Shown: in pieces, positions 34,225 to 43,611 of the stretch
How positions within the stretch are numbered: the stretch's first letter is position 1
How the letters are laid out: every line of letters begins with the position of its first letter
Origin: Desulfurispirillum indicum S5
GTDB lineage: Bacteria; Chrysiogenota; Chrysiogenetes; Chrysiogenales; Chrysiogenaceae
Length of the DNA stretch: 64,000 nucleotides
Reading direction: 5' to 3'
Assembly: GCF_000177635.2 (NCBI RefSeq)
Contig: NC_014836.1
Span: forward strand, 1,314,001 to 1,378,000
Notes under the pieces: generated by a model
What the model was told of the DNA's origin: nothing
What the model saw: only the letters and a program-made list of their open reading frames with translations
Databases searched by the model: none
Position numbers and translations under genes: made by a program

Positions 34225-36762
34225 ATGGTACTTCGTTTTTTCGTGAGTCGTATATGCGTAGTCACCTTCGCCGCATTTCTTCTTTGGGTTTTTCTCCCTG
34301 CCGCTGCCAGTGCCACCCCACCACCGGCTGTTTTTTCCTGTGAACACCTGCGCCAGTATCATCCCTTCGCGCTTCCGACTCTTACGGTACTGCTGCTGCT
34401 GGCGGCAGTTCTTGGAGCTTTGCATATTCAGCTGAGTCTGCGGCTGGCTTCCCAAAAGCGCCTCTATCGTGAACTGCTGGACAGTCTGAGCGCCAGGGTG
34501 CTCATTTTCCATCCCGTTACAGCGGAAATCCTGGATGCCAATTCGGCGGCACTGGAATCCTCTGGCGTAGCTGCCACTGCTGATCTCAACGCAGAGTCTT
34601 CTTGGAGTGCGTCACCGTATTCCTTGGCTGACGCCAGAGAGCTGGTGCGCAGAGCCGTCGCAGAAGGTTCCCTGTGTGTGGAGTGGAAACGCCATCATGT
34701 CAGCGGTCTCCCCCTCTGGGAAGAGGTGACCCTGAAGACCATCACCATTAACGGGAAATTGACCGTGCTGGCAACGTGCCAGGATATCACCCGGCGCAAG
34801 GCATCCGAGGACGCGCTGCGCGAGAGCGAAGAGCGCTATCGGGCCGTTATCGGGGTTATGAACGAGGGGGTGACAATTCAGCAGGCTGATGGCACCATTG
34901 TTTCCTGTAATCCTGCTATTGAACGCATACTGGGTCTTGAGCCTGGTCAGTTGCTGGGAAGCAGCATGACCCGACTGAATCGCCCAGCTATCTATCCAGA
35001 CGGTTCGGATTTTCCCAGTGAGGAACGTCCGACCCAGAAAGCCCTGCGCACCGGCCTTCCCCAGCGCAATGTGGTTATGGGTGTTGTACGTCAAAATCAA
35101 CAGGTTACCTGGTTGCTGTGCAACAGTGAGCCCCTCTTTTTTCACGATATCCCTGAGCCCTCAATGGTCGTGACGACGGCCATTGATATTACGGCACTGC
35201 ACGAGGCGAAGCGCCACCTGGATCAAAGTCAGCTGTGGCTTCAACAATTCGCGGAGCACACGGATACGGTCTTCTGGGTAAGTTCCCCCGATTGTGTCAA
35301 CTACATCAGTCCCGCCTATGAAAAGGTTTGGGGCTACAGTTGTCAAAGTCTCTATGATGCTCCTGCTTCTTTCCTGAATGCGCTTCATCCGGATGATCGA
35401 GCGGCGACCCAGGAAACCATATACACCCTGAGTGAGCAGAGGCTGGGTTTTGACCTTGAGTATCGCATTATTCGCGCTGATGGCCGGGTTCGCTGGATCC
35501 ATGCCCGCACCTTTCCTCTTCACGATGATCGAGGTGAGTTTACTGGCTGGGTTGGAGTTGCCGATGATATTACGGAGCACAAAGAACATGAAATCATGTT
35601 GCAGGACTTCAGCATCCGCATGGTGAAGGAAATAGAAGCTGAACTCTCCCAGCGAATGCAGCTGGAGCGCAGGTATCAGACGCTGGTTGAACAGTCGCCT
35701 GATGGAGTGCTGCTGTTGAATGGGCAAGGACAGGTTATCAGTGCGAATCCCGCAGCTGGCGCTATCCTGGGAGTTGATATTCGCGAACTTATCGGTGTGC
35801 GACCGTGGAAACTGTTTCAAACCACACAGCTGCTGGGAGCTCAGGAGGAATCTGTCGCTCCCCAGTCAATGCTGATGCAGCTCAAGCAGCAGCGCAAGGC
35901 TCGCTTCGCCTGGAATATTACGGTTCCAGGCGGACAGACAAAGAACATTGAAGTGATCATTACCGATATAGGAAAGAAGGACTCTGAACACTTCTTGATG
36001 TTGTGGCGGGATAACACGGAGGTACGGCAGCTGCAGCAGGAAAAGCGCATGCACGAGGCGCTTCTTATTCAGAAATCCAAAGAAGCCGAAATGGGGTCGA
36101 TGATCGACACCATTGCCCATCAGTGGAAGCAGCCCCTCAATAATGTCGCAATACTTGCGCAGCAGTTACAGGAAATCTACCGTGACAATGAACTCACCGC
36201 AGCGGAGATGGATTTCCATGTTGCACGGATCCTCGACCAGGTTGACTACATGTCGGAGACCGTGTCGGATTTCCGACGGTTCTATTCTGCTTCCAGCGAG
36301 CTTGAGTCATTTGACCTGTGGCAGCAGACCAACGCCGTGCTTATGCTCCTGAAACCACGCCTTGATGCCTGTCACGTGAAACTGCGAATGCAGGAGCCCG
36401 TCACTTTGATGGTCAGAGGGTACACCAGTGAATACCGTCAGGTAATCCTCTGCATCGTGAATAACGCAATTGATGCTTTCGATGAACATCAGAGTGACGA
36501 GAAAATATTGACGATCACGTTTCACTCCCACCGTGACGCAGCAGAAGTCTGTATCTGTGATAATGCGGGCGGCATTGCTCAGGAGCTGCTTCCCCACAAA
36601 CTTTTCGAACCATTTACGACAACAAAGGGAGCTCGTGGTGGTACTGGAATTGGCCTCTCCCTGTCCCGTACCATCATAGGAGAGAAAATGTCTGGGCAGT
36701 TGATGGCAACCAATCGCGACAATGGCGCTTGTTTCACGATTGTGCTCCCTGTATCTCCCTGA
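34225..36762 (+). CDS. PAS-domain sensor histidine kinase
   Basis: An 845-residue membrane-linked kinase. Two hydrophobic segments (about 8-30 and 48-70) bracket a short periplasmic piece. Four PAS units follow (about 82-190, 205-325, 340-455, 490-600), the third with the PAC-type ending WVGVADDITEH. The H-box is DTIAHQWKQPLNN with His632, and the ATPase domain has NNAIDAF, DNAGGI and GGTGIGLSLS motifs. All catalytic elements look intact. It has no fused receiver and no adjacent regulator; the next genes are another kinase and two response regulators 350 bases downstream, which could be its partners. Confidence 0.92.
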   Translation: MVLRFFVSRICVVTFAAFLLWVFLPAAASATPPPAVFSCEHLRQYHPFALPTLTVLLLLAAVLGALHIQLSLRLASQKRLYRELLDSLSARVLIFHPVTAEILDANSAALESSGVAATADLNAESSWSASPYSLADARELVRRAVAEGSLCVEWKRHHVSGLPLWEEVTLKTITINGKLTVLATCQDITRRKASEDALRESEERYRAVIGVMNEGVTIQQADGTIVSCNPAIERILGLEPGQLLGSSMTRLNRPAIYPDGSDFPSEERPTQKALRTGLPQRNVVMGVVRQNQQVTWLLCNSEPLFFHDIPEPSMVVTTAIDITALHEAKRHLDQSQLWLQQFAEHTDTVFWVSSPDCVNYISPAYEKVWGYSCQSLYDAPASFLNALHPDDRAATQETIYTLSEQRLGFDLEYRIIRADGRVRWIHARTFPLHDDRGEFTGWVGVADDITEHKEHEIMLQDFSIRMVKEIEAELSQRMQLERRYQTLVEQSPDGVLLLNGQGQVISANPAAGAILGVDIRELIGVRPWKLFQTTQLLGAQEESVAPQSMLMQLKQQRKARFAWNITVPGGQTKNIEVIITDIGKKDSEHFLMLWRDNTEVRQLQQEKRMHEALLIQKSKEAEMGSMIDTIAHQWKQPLNNVAILAQQLQEIYRDNELTAAEMDFHVARILDQVDYMSETVSDFRRFYSASSELESFDLWQQTNAVLMLLKPRLDACHVKLRMQEPVTLMVRGYTSEYRQVILCIVNNAIDAFDEHQSDEKILTITFHSHRDAAEVCICDNAGGIAQELLPHKLFEPFTTTKGARGGTGIGLSLSRTIIGEKMSGQLMATNRDNGACFTIVLPVSP

Positions 36763-37105
36763 AGTGCTCTTCCCGTTGTCAATCACTCAGGAAACCACTC
36801 TGAAAAAAACTATTTCCGTTCAAGCGATCGCGAGAATCTCATCTTGTTGGCCGTGTAATGTACTTCATCGCGATTATGGAGAACCTGGGGGAAGATTTTT
36901 CGCTATGTCTCTGGAGAATAGTAACCTACGGAGGATTTAAGCGGTTATCAAATGGTAGCGAATTGTAACATTATTTATCTGTTGGTCTAATAGGAGCTTT
37001 TCTTGACAGTGCTGAGATAGTTATGACATAGTTGCCATTCGCTCAAATTGCTGCCATAGCGATGCTTTTCACGCGAAAGGAAGGGGTTCCTGGAGGGGGG
37101 GGGTC
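36763..37105 (+). promoter_or_regulatory. Intergenic leader with nine-G tract in the ribosome-binding region
   Basis: This AT-rich 343-base gap holds a TTGACA box at 37003-37008 with no convincing -10 element, and a run of nine G residues at 37095-37103. The run stands between GGAG and two bases before the ATG at 37106, so its length sets ribosome-binding spacing for the downstream kinase gene. No gene is seen in the gap. Confidence 0.5.
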
Positions 37106-39541
37106 ATGCAGGTTCTGTTTCGTTCCATTGTCAGATGTGCGCGTGGGCTGGTGGTGCTGCTGCTGAGTACGGTGCCCCTGTATACCTTTGCCGCTGATAC
37201 GCTGACTATCGGGAGCAGTAATAACTTCCCTCCGGTGAATATGCTGGATGAGCAGGGTCGGCTGCAGGGTTTTGGACGTGATCTCTCTTCGGCTGTTGCC
37301 GATGCCATGGGATTGCGTACCCGCTACCAGCACTCATCCCGTTATTCCGAAGTGCTGCAGTGGCTGGAACAGGGTCGTATAGACCTGATTCACGATACCG
37401 CCTGGACCCCTCAGCGCGCCGAATTCCTGGATTTCAGTGACCCCATCCTGGAGATGCCCGAAGTCATATTCGTTCGACCGGAACGTTTTGATATTGTCGA
37501 CCTGGAATCCCTGAGTGGCAAGAAAGTTGCCTGTATCGATCAGCATATAACCCATCTTTACCTTAAGCAATTTCCCTATATCGATTGTTTCATGGCAGAT
37601 ACTCCCGCAGAAGGTATCTACCACCTGGTTGCCGGTGATGTTGACGCCTTTATCTTTCCCCGGCAGATTATCCTCTTCTATGCCCATCGCCTGAATGTGC
37701 TGGACAGTGTCAAGGAAGTGGGAACGCCCCTGCGTACTCTGACCTGGTCAATGGTTGTGGCAAAGGGCAATGGCGAGCTGCTTGAATTGCTCAATGAAGG
37801 ATTGCGGCGTGTTCGGGCCAGTGGTGACTATGACCGGATTTACCATCACTGGTATGGACGAATCTATGACGGTGGCTATTCACTGCAAACCATTGGGTTT
37901 GCCGTTGGGGGTATCGGGGCAGGTGCCTTTGTCCTCTTTCTGCTGCTGCTGGTTCGCAATCAGCGACGTTTCAACCGCGCGCTGCAGTTAAGCGAATATC
38001 GCCTGCGCGAGGCTCAGCGCATTGCCAGTGTGGGTAATTGGGAGTGGAATATTGAAAACAACGCCCTGCACTGGTCCGATGAGATCTATCGGATTTTCGG
38101 CCTGAAGCCCCAGCAGTTCACAGCCACCTATGATGCTTTTCTTGCGCGGGTCCACCCCTGTGACCGCCAGAGAGTTGTTGCCGCGGTAAACGCAAGTGTT
38201 GCCGACGGTTCCCCTTATGATATCGATCATCGGATTCTGCTGCCCGATGGCCAAGAGCGTGTCGTCCGGGAGCAGGGAGAGGTGATCTTCCGTGATGGCC
38301 GCGCCGTCACGATGACGGGCACCGTGCACGATATTACCAGGGTGAAGCGGGTGGAACAGGAACTCACGGCCAGTGAGGAGAAACATCGCAATCTCTCCGA
38401 GCGTTTTGTGGCTGTGCTGAACGGAATACCGGACGCCATTGCGGAGATCGACCGTCAGTACACCATTCGATGGGTGAATGACGCGGCCCGTTTCCTCTAT
38501 GGGCGTGATCCCGAAGTCATAACCGGCAATCATTGCCACCACCTGATCGCCGATTCCAGCGAACCGTGTTCGGAGTGTCCCGTGCGCCAGGTTTTTGAAA
38601 CCTCAACACCAGCCAGCCAGACCAAATATCTCTCCGGAAATCGTATCTGGGAAATCAACGCGGTTCCTGCCAATTTTCACGACTCCACTTTCGATACGGT
38701 GATTATCGTCGGACGTGATGTCACCGAACGCACCCATATGCAGCAGGAGGCCATGCGCGCGGCCCATCTTTCTCTCATGGGTCAGCTCAGCGCCGGAGTG
38801 GCCCATGAAATCAATAACCCGAATAATTTTATTATGCTGAACACCTCTGTTCTGCAGGATATCTGGGGCGATATCTCCATGCTCCTCGAACGCATGCATG
38901 CTCACCAGCCCTTGCATGCCGGCGGTTTCACCTTTGATGAACTTCGTGACGAGATTCCACAGATGTTGTCCCGTATTCATCGTGGGTCACAGCGCATCAA
39001 AGTCATCGTCGATCACCTGAAGGAGTTTTCTTCACAGGAGAAAGCCACTCTCCGGGACGATGTGGAGATCAATCAGGTTATTCGCGATGGACTGACCATG
39101 ATGGCCAATGAGATCAGGAAACATGGGGAGCAGTTCCGGCTGGAACTGACAGATCAACTTCCCCTGTTGCGCGGACGTGGACCACGTCTTGAGCAGGTGA
39201 TCATCAATCTGGTCATGAATGCCCTTGAGGCAACCCATGGCATGCAGGAGGAAGTGATTGTGGCGAGCCGGTTCAACGCGGATACCAGCATGGTTGAAGT
39301 GACGGTCAGCGATACTGGGTGCGGTATAGAGCCGGATACCCTGAAGCACCTCTTTGAACCTTTTTTTACTACAAAATACGCAGCAGGTGGTACCGGCCTT
39401 GGTCTTGCCATCTGCCAGTCGATTATTGAAGAGCATATGGGCAGCATACGTGTAGATTCTTCACCGGGAATCGGAACCACGTTTACGGTGAGCCTGCCAG
39501 TAAGTCGCAAGGCAAAGGGGGTGAGCAGTGAGAAGCACTGA
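37106..39541 (+). CDS. Sensor histidine kinase with periplasmic solute-binding domain
   Basis: An 811-residue kinase: signal peptide (about 1-30), SBP_bac_3-like periplasmic domain (about 32-255, beginning LTIGSSNNFPPVNMLDEQG), membrane segment (about 268-292), two PAS domains and a kinase core with H-box LSAGVAHEINNP (His567), N-box VMNALEA and GGTGLGLAICQ. The second PAS contains a CHH..EPCSECP cysteine cluster. The solute-binding domain suggests direct sensing of a small polar ligand such as an amino acid. The ATG follows a nine-G tract. The stop overlaps the next receiver gene by 14 bases, making that protein its likely partner. Confidence 0.93.
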   Translation: MQVLFRSIVRCARGLVVLLLSTVPLYTFAADTLTIGSSNNFPPVNMLDEQGRLQGFGRDLSSAVADAMGLRTRYQHSSRYSEVLQWLEQGRIDLIHDTAWTPQRAEFLDFSDPILEMPEVIFVRPERFDIVDLESLSGKKVACIDQHITHLYLKQFPYIDCFMADTPAEGIYHLVAGDVDAFIFPRQIILFYAHRLNVLDSVKEVGTPLRTLTWSMVVAKGNGELLELLNEGLRRVRASGDYDRIYHHWYGRIYDGGYSLQTIGFAVGGIGAGAFVLFLLLLVRNQRRFNRALQLSEYRLREAQRIASVGNWEWNIENNALHWSDEIYRIFGLKPQQFTATYDAFLARVHPCDRQRVVAAVNASVADGSPYDIDHRILLPDGQERVVREQGEVIFRDGRAVTMTGTVHDITRVKRVEQELTASEEKHRNLSERFVAVLNGIPDAIAEIDRQYTIRWVNDAARFLYGRDPEVITGNHCHHLIADSSEPCSECPVRQVFETSTPASQTKYLSGNRIWEINAVPANFHDSTFDTVIIVGRDVTERTHMQQEAMRAAHLSLMGQLSAGVAHEINNPNNFIMLNTSVLQDIWGDISMLLERMHAHQPLHAGGFTFDELRDEIPQMLSRIHRGSQRIKVIVDHLKEFSSQEKATLRDDVEINQVIRDGLTMMANEIRKHGEQFRLELTDQLPLLRGRGPRLEQVIINLVMNALEATHGMQEEVIVASRFNADTSMVEVTVSDTGCGIEPDTLKHLFEPFFTTKYAAGGTGLGLAICQSIIEEHMGSIRVDSSPGIGTTFTVSLPVSRKAKGVSSEKH

Positions 39542-39908
39542 ACTCAAGAGGGTGATCGTAGTTGATGATGAACAGGATATGCTCGATACTATCAGGCTGC
39601 CACTGCGGCTCTATTTTCAGGATATTCACACCTTCAGCGATTCACGCAAGGCACTGGATTTCATGGGTAGTGATCGGACGCCTGCACTTCTGATACTCGA
39701 CCTGGTCATGCCAGTCCTTGATGGCGCTTCACTGCTTGAAGAGCTCCGTTCCCAGAATATTGCGCATCCGACTGTTATTCTCAGCGCAACCAGTGACCGC
39801 AAGATACTGGAGCGCTGTCACCGGTCAGGAGTCACGCACATACTGCAAAAGCCCATCGACTTCAGTGATTTGCGCTCAGTCATCGCCGGAATACTGGCCC
39901 AGTATTGA
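39528..39908 (+). CDS. Single-domain response regulator
   Basis: A 126-residue receiver domain with acidic pair DDE near residue 12, phospho-acceptor Asp58 in LILDLVMPVLDG, switch Ser/Thr in ILSATSD and Lys in ILQKPID. No output domain is present. The GTG start overlaps the kinase gene by 14 bases with a GGGG-rich site upstream. It probably shuttles phosphate or acts by protein contact; the NtrC-type gene 36 bases downstream may be the output of the same system. Confidence 0.9.
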   Translation: MRSTELKRVIVVDDEQDMLDTIRLPLRLYFQDIHTFSDSRKALDFMGSDRTPALLILDLVMPVLDGASLLEELRSQNIAHPTVILSATSDRKILERCHRSGVTHILQKPIDFSDLRSVIAGILAQY

Positions 39909-39944
39909 TGAAATCAGAAAAACATCAGCAATCAGGGGAGGTTT

Positions 39945-41366
39945 ATGTCATTTTTTCAATTGCCACTGGTCATTATAGATGATGAGGAAGACAGCCTCTT
40001 TTCTGCCAAAGTAGCCCTGCGATCCGCCGGTTACCGTAACATAACCACACTCTGTGATCCCCGACAGGGCCTGGACGCCGTGCGGCAGCAGGGGGCGTCC
40101 GTAGTCATTCTTGACCTCATGATGCCCCATCTGTCAGGGCAGGAACTGCTGGCGCAGTTGATGATGGAGTTTCCTGAGCTTACCGCCATTGTCATGACGG
40201 CAGTCAATGACGTGGAGACAGCTATTGAATGTATGAAATCCGGTGCCTTTGACTATATTGTCAAACCCTTTGACAAAAGCAGACTTATGGCAACTGTTCA
40301 GAAGGCGGTAGAAGTCAGTCAACTGCGCGCTCAGGTTTCCCGCATGCGTGAAAGCCTGCTGGAAAGCCTCGACAGCACCCCTGCTGCCTTCGAAGAAATC
40401 GTAACCCAGAGCCCGCGCATGAAAACCCTTTTCAAGTACATTGGTGCCGTTGCCCAAAGTATGCAACCCGTTCTGATCAACGGGGAGACCGGCAGTGGTA
40501 AGGAGCTCTTTGCGCGCGCTGTTCACAAGGTTTCGCAAAGACCGGGGGCTTTTGTCCCCATAAATATTGCCGGCCTTGATGACACCATGTTTTCCGATAC
40601 CCTCTTCGGGCATACGAAAGGCGCCTTCACTGGTGCGGAGAAGACGCGCGAAGGGCTGCTTGCCAGGGCGCAGAATGGCACCATCTTTCTCGATGAAATT
40701 GGAGATCTCAGTGAGGCGAGTCAGGTGAAACTGCTGCGCCTGCTGCAGGAGGGTACTTACTACCCGCTGGGCTCGGATACTCCCAGCACTACCAACGCCA
40801 GAGTGGTGCTGGCCACCAACCGTGACCTGGTCAGTGCTGTTGCCGACGGAAGCTTTCGCAAGGATCTGTTCTATCGTATCCGCACGCATTTGGTGCGAAT
40901 TCCTCCACTGCGGGAGCGTCGTGAAGATATTCCCCTTCTGCTGCATCACTTCGTGGAAAAGACCGCCCGCAGTTACGGCTGCGAGGCACCGGCTATCAGT
41001 GGGGAAGTGGTTGCCTTCCTGAAGAGCTGCCCATTTCCAGGAAATGTGCGGGAACTTGAGGCTTTGGTGTTTGATGCTGTCGCTCGCTGCCATGAAGGCA
41101 CCCTGGGCGTTACCCATTTCATGGAAATGGTGCGGGAAAACAGCAGCTTGCATGAGACCCATGGCTTTTCACCCATGGTGACCAACGGGGAAGGCAACTC
41201 GCTGGTACATCTGTTCGGCTACTTTCCTACACTCAAAGAGCTGGAAGCATTTGCCGTTTCCAATGCCCTGGACATCACCTGTGGCGTGCAGGCAAAGGCG
41301 GCAACCCTGTTGGGAATTTCGAAGCAGGCGCTTAATCAGAAACTCAAAAAGAAAATACTTAACTGA
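39945..41366 (+). CDS. NtrC-family sigma-54 response regulator
   Basis: A 473-residue transcription activator. The receiver has Asp57 in VILDLMMPHLSG. The AAA+ domain (about 155-385) has Walker A GETGSGKE, the sigma-54 contact loop GAFTGA and Walker B GTIFLDEIGDL. The C-terminus carries a Fis-type helix-turn-helix (AATLLGISKQALNQKLKKK). All elements needed for sigma-54 activation are present. GGGGAGG precedes the ATG. It follows the kinase and single receiver, and a sigma-54-type promoter lies 2.2 kb downstream at 43612, a possible but unproven target. Confidence 0.94.
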   Translation: MSFFQLPLVIIDDEEDSLFSAKVALRSAGYRNITTLCDPRQGLDAVRQQGASVVILDLMMPHLSGQELLAQLMMEFPELTAIVMTAVNDVETAIECMKSGAFDYIVKPFDKSRLMATVQKAVEVSQLRAQVSRMRESLLESLDSTPAAFEEIVTQSPRMKTLFKYIGAVAQSMQPVLINGETGSGKELFARAVHKVSQRPGAFVPINIAGLDDTMFSDTLFGHTKGAFTGAEKTREGLLARAQNGTIFLDEIGDLSEASQVKLLRLLQEGTYYPLGSDTPSTTNARVVLATNRDLVSAVADGSFRKDLFYRIRTHLVRIPPLRERREDIPLLLHHFVEKTARSYGCEAPAISGEVVAFLKSCPFPGNVRELEALVFDAVARCHEGTLGVTHFMEMVRENSSLHETHGFSPMVTNGEGNSLVHLFGYFPTLKELEAFAVSNALDITCGVQAKAATLLGISKQALNQKLKKKILN

Positions 41367-41497
41367 AGTTACGCATCTTGTCGTCTTTGCTTAAGGTATT
41401 ATTGTCCTGATGTTTGCCGCGCGAGAACAGTAATGATTTTGCACGCTTGACTCATCTGGTACTCCTCTTTTCGTTTACGATATTGTCATTTTGACGT
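41366..41497 (+). repeat. Left-end fragment of the 0.65-kb repeat (copy D)
   Basis: The first 130 bases match the left ends of copies A and C: AAGTTACGCATCTTG, TAAGGTATTATTGTCCTGAT, CGCGCGAGAACAGTAATGATTTTGC, TTGACTCATCTGG and GATATTGTC. The match then stops abruptly at ATTTTGACG, where the full copies have the GTCCTTTTTG hairpin. It begins at the last base of the NtrC-type gene's stop codon. Confidence 0.75.
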
Positions 41498-41597
41498 AAG
41501 CAAAATATTTACTGTTTTACGCTCATGTCAAAGGTGCAGAACCTGAGGGGATACATCCTGAAGAGCTTGCAGTGGCTTCAGGATCTCTTCCGTCAAC

Positions 41598-41619
41598 CCT
41601 GCTTGACGGGTCAAGCAGG
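41598..41619. promoter_or_regulatory. 22-bp inverted repeat upstream of the degenerate kinase
   Basis: The arms CCTGCTTGAC and GTCAAGCAGG are perfect inverses separated by two bases. It stands 165 bases before the next ATG. It shares GCTTGAC/GTCAAGC with the 26-bp palindrome at 43461-43486, on the other side of that gene. No T-run follows, so an operator is more likely than a terminator. Confidence 0.45.
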
Positions 41620-41783
41620 TGGAACTCGACTAACGCCTTCATAAAAAGTAAGTTCTCGGTAGTCGTTCCGGAATGTCAATCCTGGTTGACGCGATGGGGG
41701 ATTGTCTGATCTCGAAAGCATTTGAACCATTGGTTTTGCTGTGGCATGGATATTGCTGGTTTCTGTTGAAACTGGAGGTGACC

Positions 41784-42887
41784 ATGCAAAACCATGGAGA
41801 GGGCGGGAATGGGCAGAAGAATTTAGGCTTCCACTGCGCTTTGACGCTGTGGCAGTGCGATGCTGACGGAACCTTCCGTGATGCGGTTGACGGAGTATTT
41901 CCCCGGATAATCTCTCCGGCATCTTTTCATCAGAACTGGCTCACAGACTCCCACCCCGATGATCACGAGCAGCTGAAACGCCAATGGCAGGAAGCATTTG
42001 CGCATCATCGTCCCTTCAGGGCTACCCATCACCTGAATGCTCAGGAGCGCGTCTGGTGGCGTGTGCATACCGTAGGTGAACCATGCTTTCGACAAGATGG
42101 TACATTTCAGGGCTACCAAGGGTACACTGTGTTCCTGGAGCCGGTGGAGTTTGCCTGCGGCTCAAGTCTCTATCGTGGGCTGCCCATCTCTACCCGCACC
42201 ATGGCCAGTGGCATGGGCACGGTTGCCAGCCGAATTCGCAAGCCCATGAATATGCTGGCACTGGCACTCCTGAGTATAGACAGTGAGCAGGATGTCAGTC
42301 CGGCTGGTCGGCGCTGGCAGGAAAAGGCCCAGGTCAGTGTCAATGAAATCATGCAGATACTCGCCCAGACAGAACAGTTGCAGGATTTTCAACACGTGGC
42401 GACCGCGTTTGACATGCGCATGCTGATGCGCGAAGTCTTTGAGCTTGCCGCTGATCAACTGCGCAGCCGCAGGATATCGCTTTCCTGGAGCTGTCAGCCC
42501 CTGGCAGAAGCTGATTGTCACCATTCTTCTCATGGTCAGGGATGGGAGCATTGTCCACCTGACGGGATGCTGGTCTTTGAACAGCGACAGCAGGTATTCA
42601 TGATTCATTTAAGTATTCTGCTGAAGTTGCTGGAACAGGTTTCGCCACAGAAGAATACCTGCATGCGAACAGCTCTGTATCAGCACGGAGGTGACCTGGT
42701 GCTGGAAATGCGGCTTTCACCGATTTGTGGTGAGAAGGACGCGACTCGCCTTTCAGACAACGGAACACTGAACCTGTGGCAGGAGTACCTGCACGCCACC
42801 AAGAACGTGCTGTTTTCGTGGCGCGTGTGCGATGATTTTCTTGAGCTTTCCTGGCGCTATCCCCTCTTCCGTTTTCGCGGTGCGTAA
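41784..42887 (+). CDS. PAS protein with degenerate histidine-kinase core (no His)
   Basis: A 367-residue cytoplasmic protein. A PAS_3-like domain occupies about 20-130 (SHPDDHEQLKRQWQEAF and a WWRVHTVGEP strand). The helix that follows reads VASRIRKPMNML and aligns with IAHQWKQPLNN of the neighbouring kinases, with Ser149 in place of the phospho-acceptor His. The C-terminal part keeps the length of an ATPase domain but lacks recognisable N, G1 and G2 boxes. It is therefore probably a catalytically dead regulator. GGAGGTG stands five bases before the ATG at 41784. It has no cotranscribed neighbour. Confidence 0.72.
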   Translation: MQNHGEGGNGQKNLGFHCALTLWQCDADGTFRDAVDGVFPRIISPASFHQNWLTDSHPDDHEQLKRQWQEAFAHHRPFRATHHLNAQERVWWRVHTVGEPCFRQDGTFQGYQGYTVFLEPVEFACGSSLYRGLPISTRTMASGMGTVASRIRKPMNMLALALLSIDSEQDVSPAGRRWQEKAQVSVNEIMQILAQTEQLQDFQHVATAFDMRMLMREVFELAADQLRSRRISLSWSCQPLAEADCHHSSHGQGWEHCPPDGMLVFEQRQQVFMIHLSILLKLLEQVSPQKNTCMRTALYQHGGDLVLEMRLSPICGEKDATRLSDNGTLNLWQEYLHATKNVLFSWRVCDDFLELSWRYPLFRFRGA

Positions 42888-43460
42888 GCCGAACTTCTTG
42901 TTTCATTATTCATTCTTATTTTCTCTCACCCCTCTGTCAGAGGAGATCCCGTGGGTGAGCCATATCGTCGATAAAAACAGTGGGAGTAATCTTCCCTGCT
43001 GTCCACCTCCTCCATTGGAGATCCTTGAGGATTTTCTCACTAGCCCAGCTGCCGATATGATTTTTTCTCTTTTGTCAGATGATTCTGTGTACCTTTCCAT
43101 CTTGGGCTCTGCCATATTTACTGCCAGGTACCAGCTTCTCAGTAATCCGAGCCCCTGACCAACTCTTTGACCAATCTCCTGCCACTGGATTCTAACCTTT
43201 AAAAGGCATTAAAGGATCTTCTGGAAACTGTATCTTCTGCTTCCCTGATTGTGACGCAGGGAACTACACCTTAGAATTTTCCGGTGACAACGCTTTGCTG
43301 CTGTGTCGCAAGGGCGCTGCTTATCGCGCAAACACTACCGATTGCAACGAGCGTCTGAATCTGAAGAAGGAGTTCGTAAAACTTTTTTGGCAGCATACTA
43401 TGAAACACCACCCTGCATAAAATAGTGGTGTTTTGGGCAGTCTGTTTGATTCCAGCAGCC

Positions 43461-43486
43461 GGCCGGTCAAGCATGCTTGACCGGCC
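43461..43486. promoter_or_regulatory. Perfect 26-bp palindrome
   Basis: GGCCGGTCAAGCA is followed immediately by its exact inverse. There is no loop and no T-run on either strand. It lies about 150 bases upstream of the sigma-54-type promoter, a position suitable for an enhancer-binding activator site, and its core GTCAAGC recurs at 41598-41619. Confidence 0.5.
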
Positions 43487-43611
43487 CAGAGGTGTCAATA
43501 TTCTCGCTATCTCCTCTCTTTACTGTCATATCTGTGTTTTTTTGTGTCTCTGGTCAATTATGTTTGACTGTCACGATAGTTGTAACCTCTTTTAAATAAA
43601 GGCAATCATCC

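Noticed and set aside
42832-43158. A 108-codon open frame after the pseudokinase
   Set aside because: It overlaps the end of the upstream gene, lacks a ribosome-binding site and has atypical codon use.
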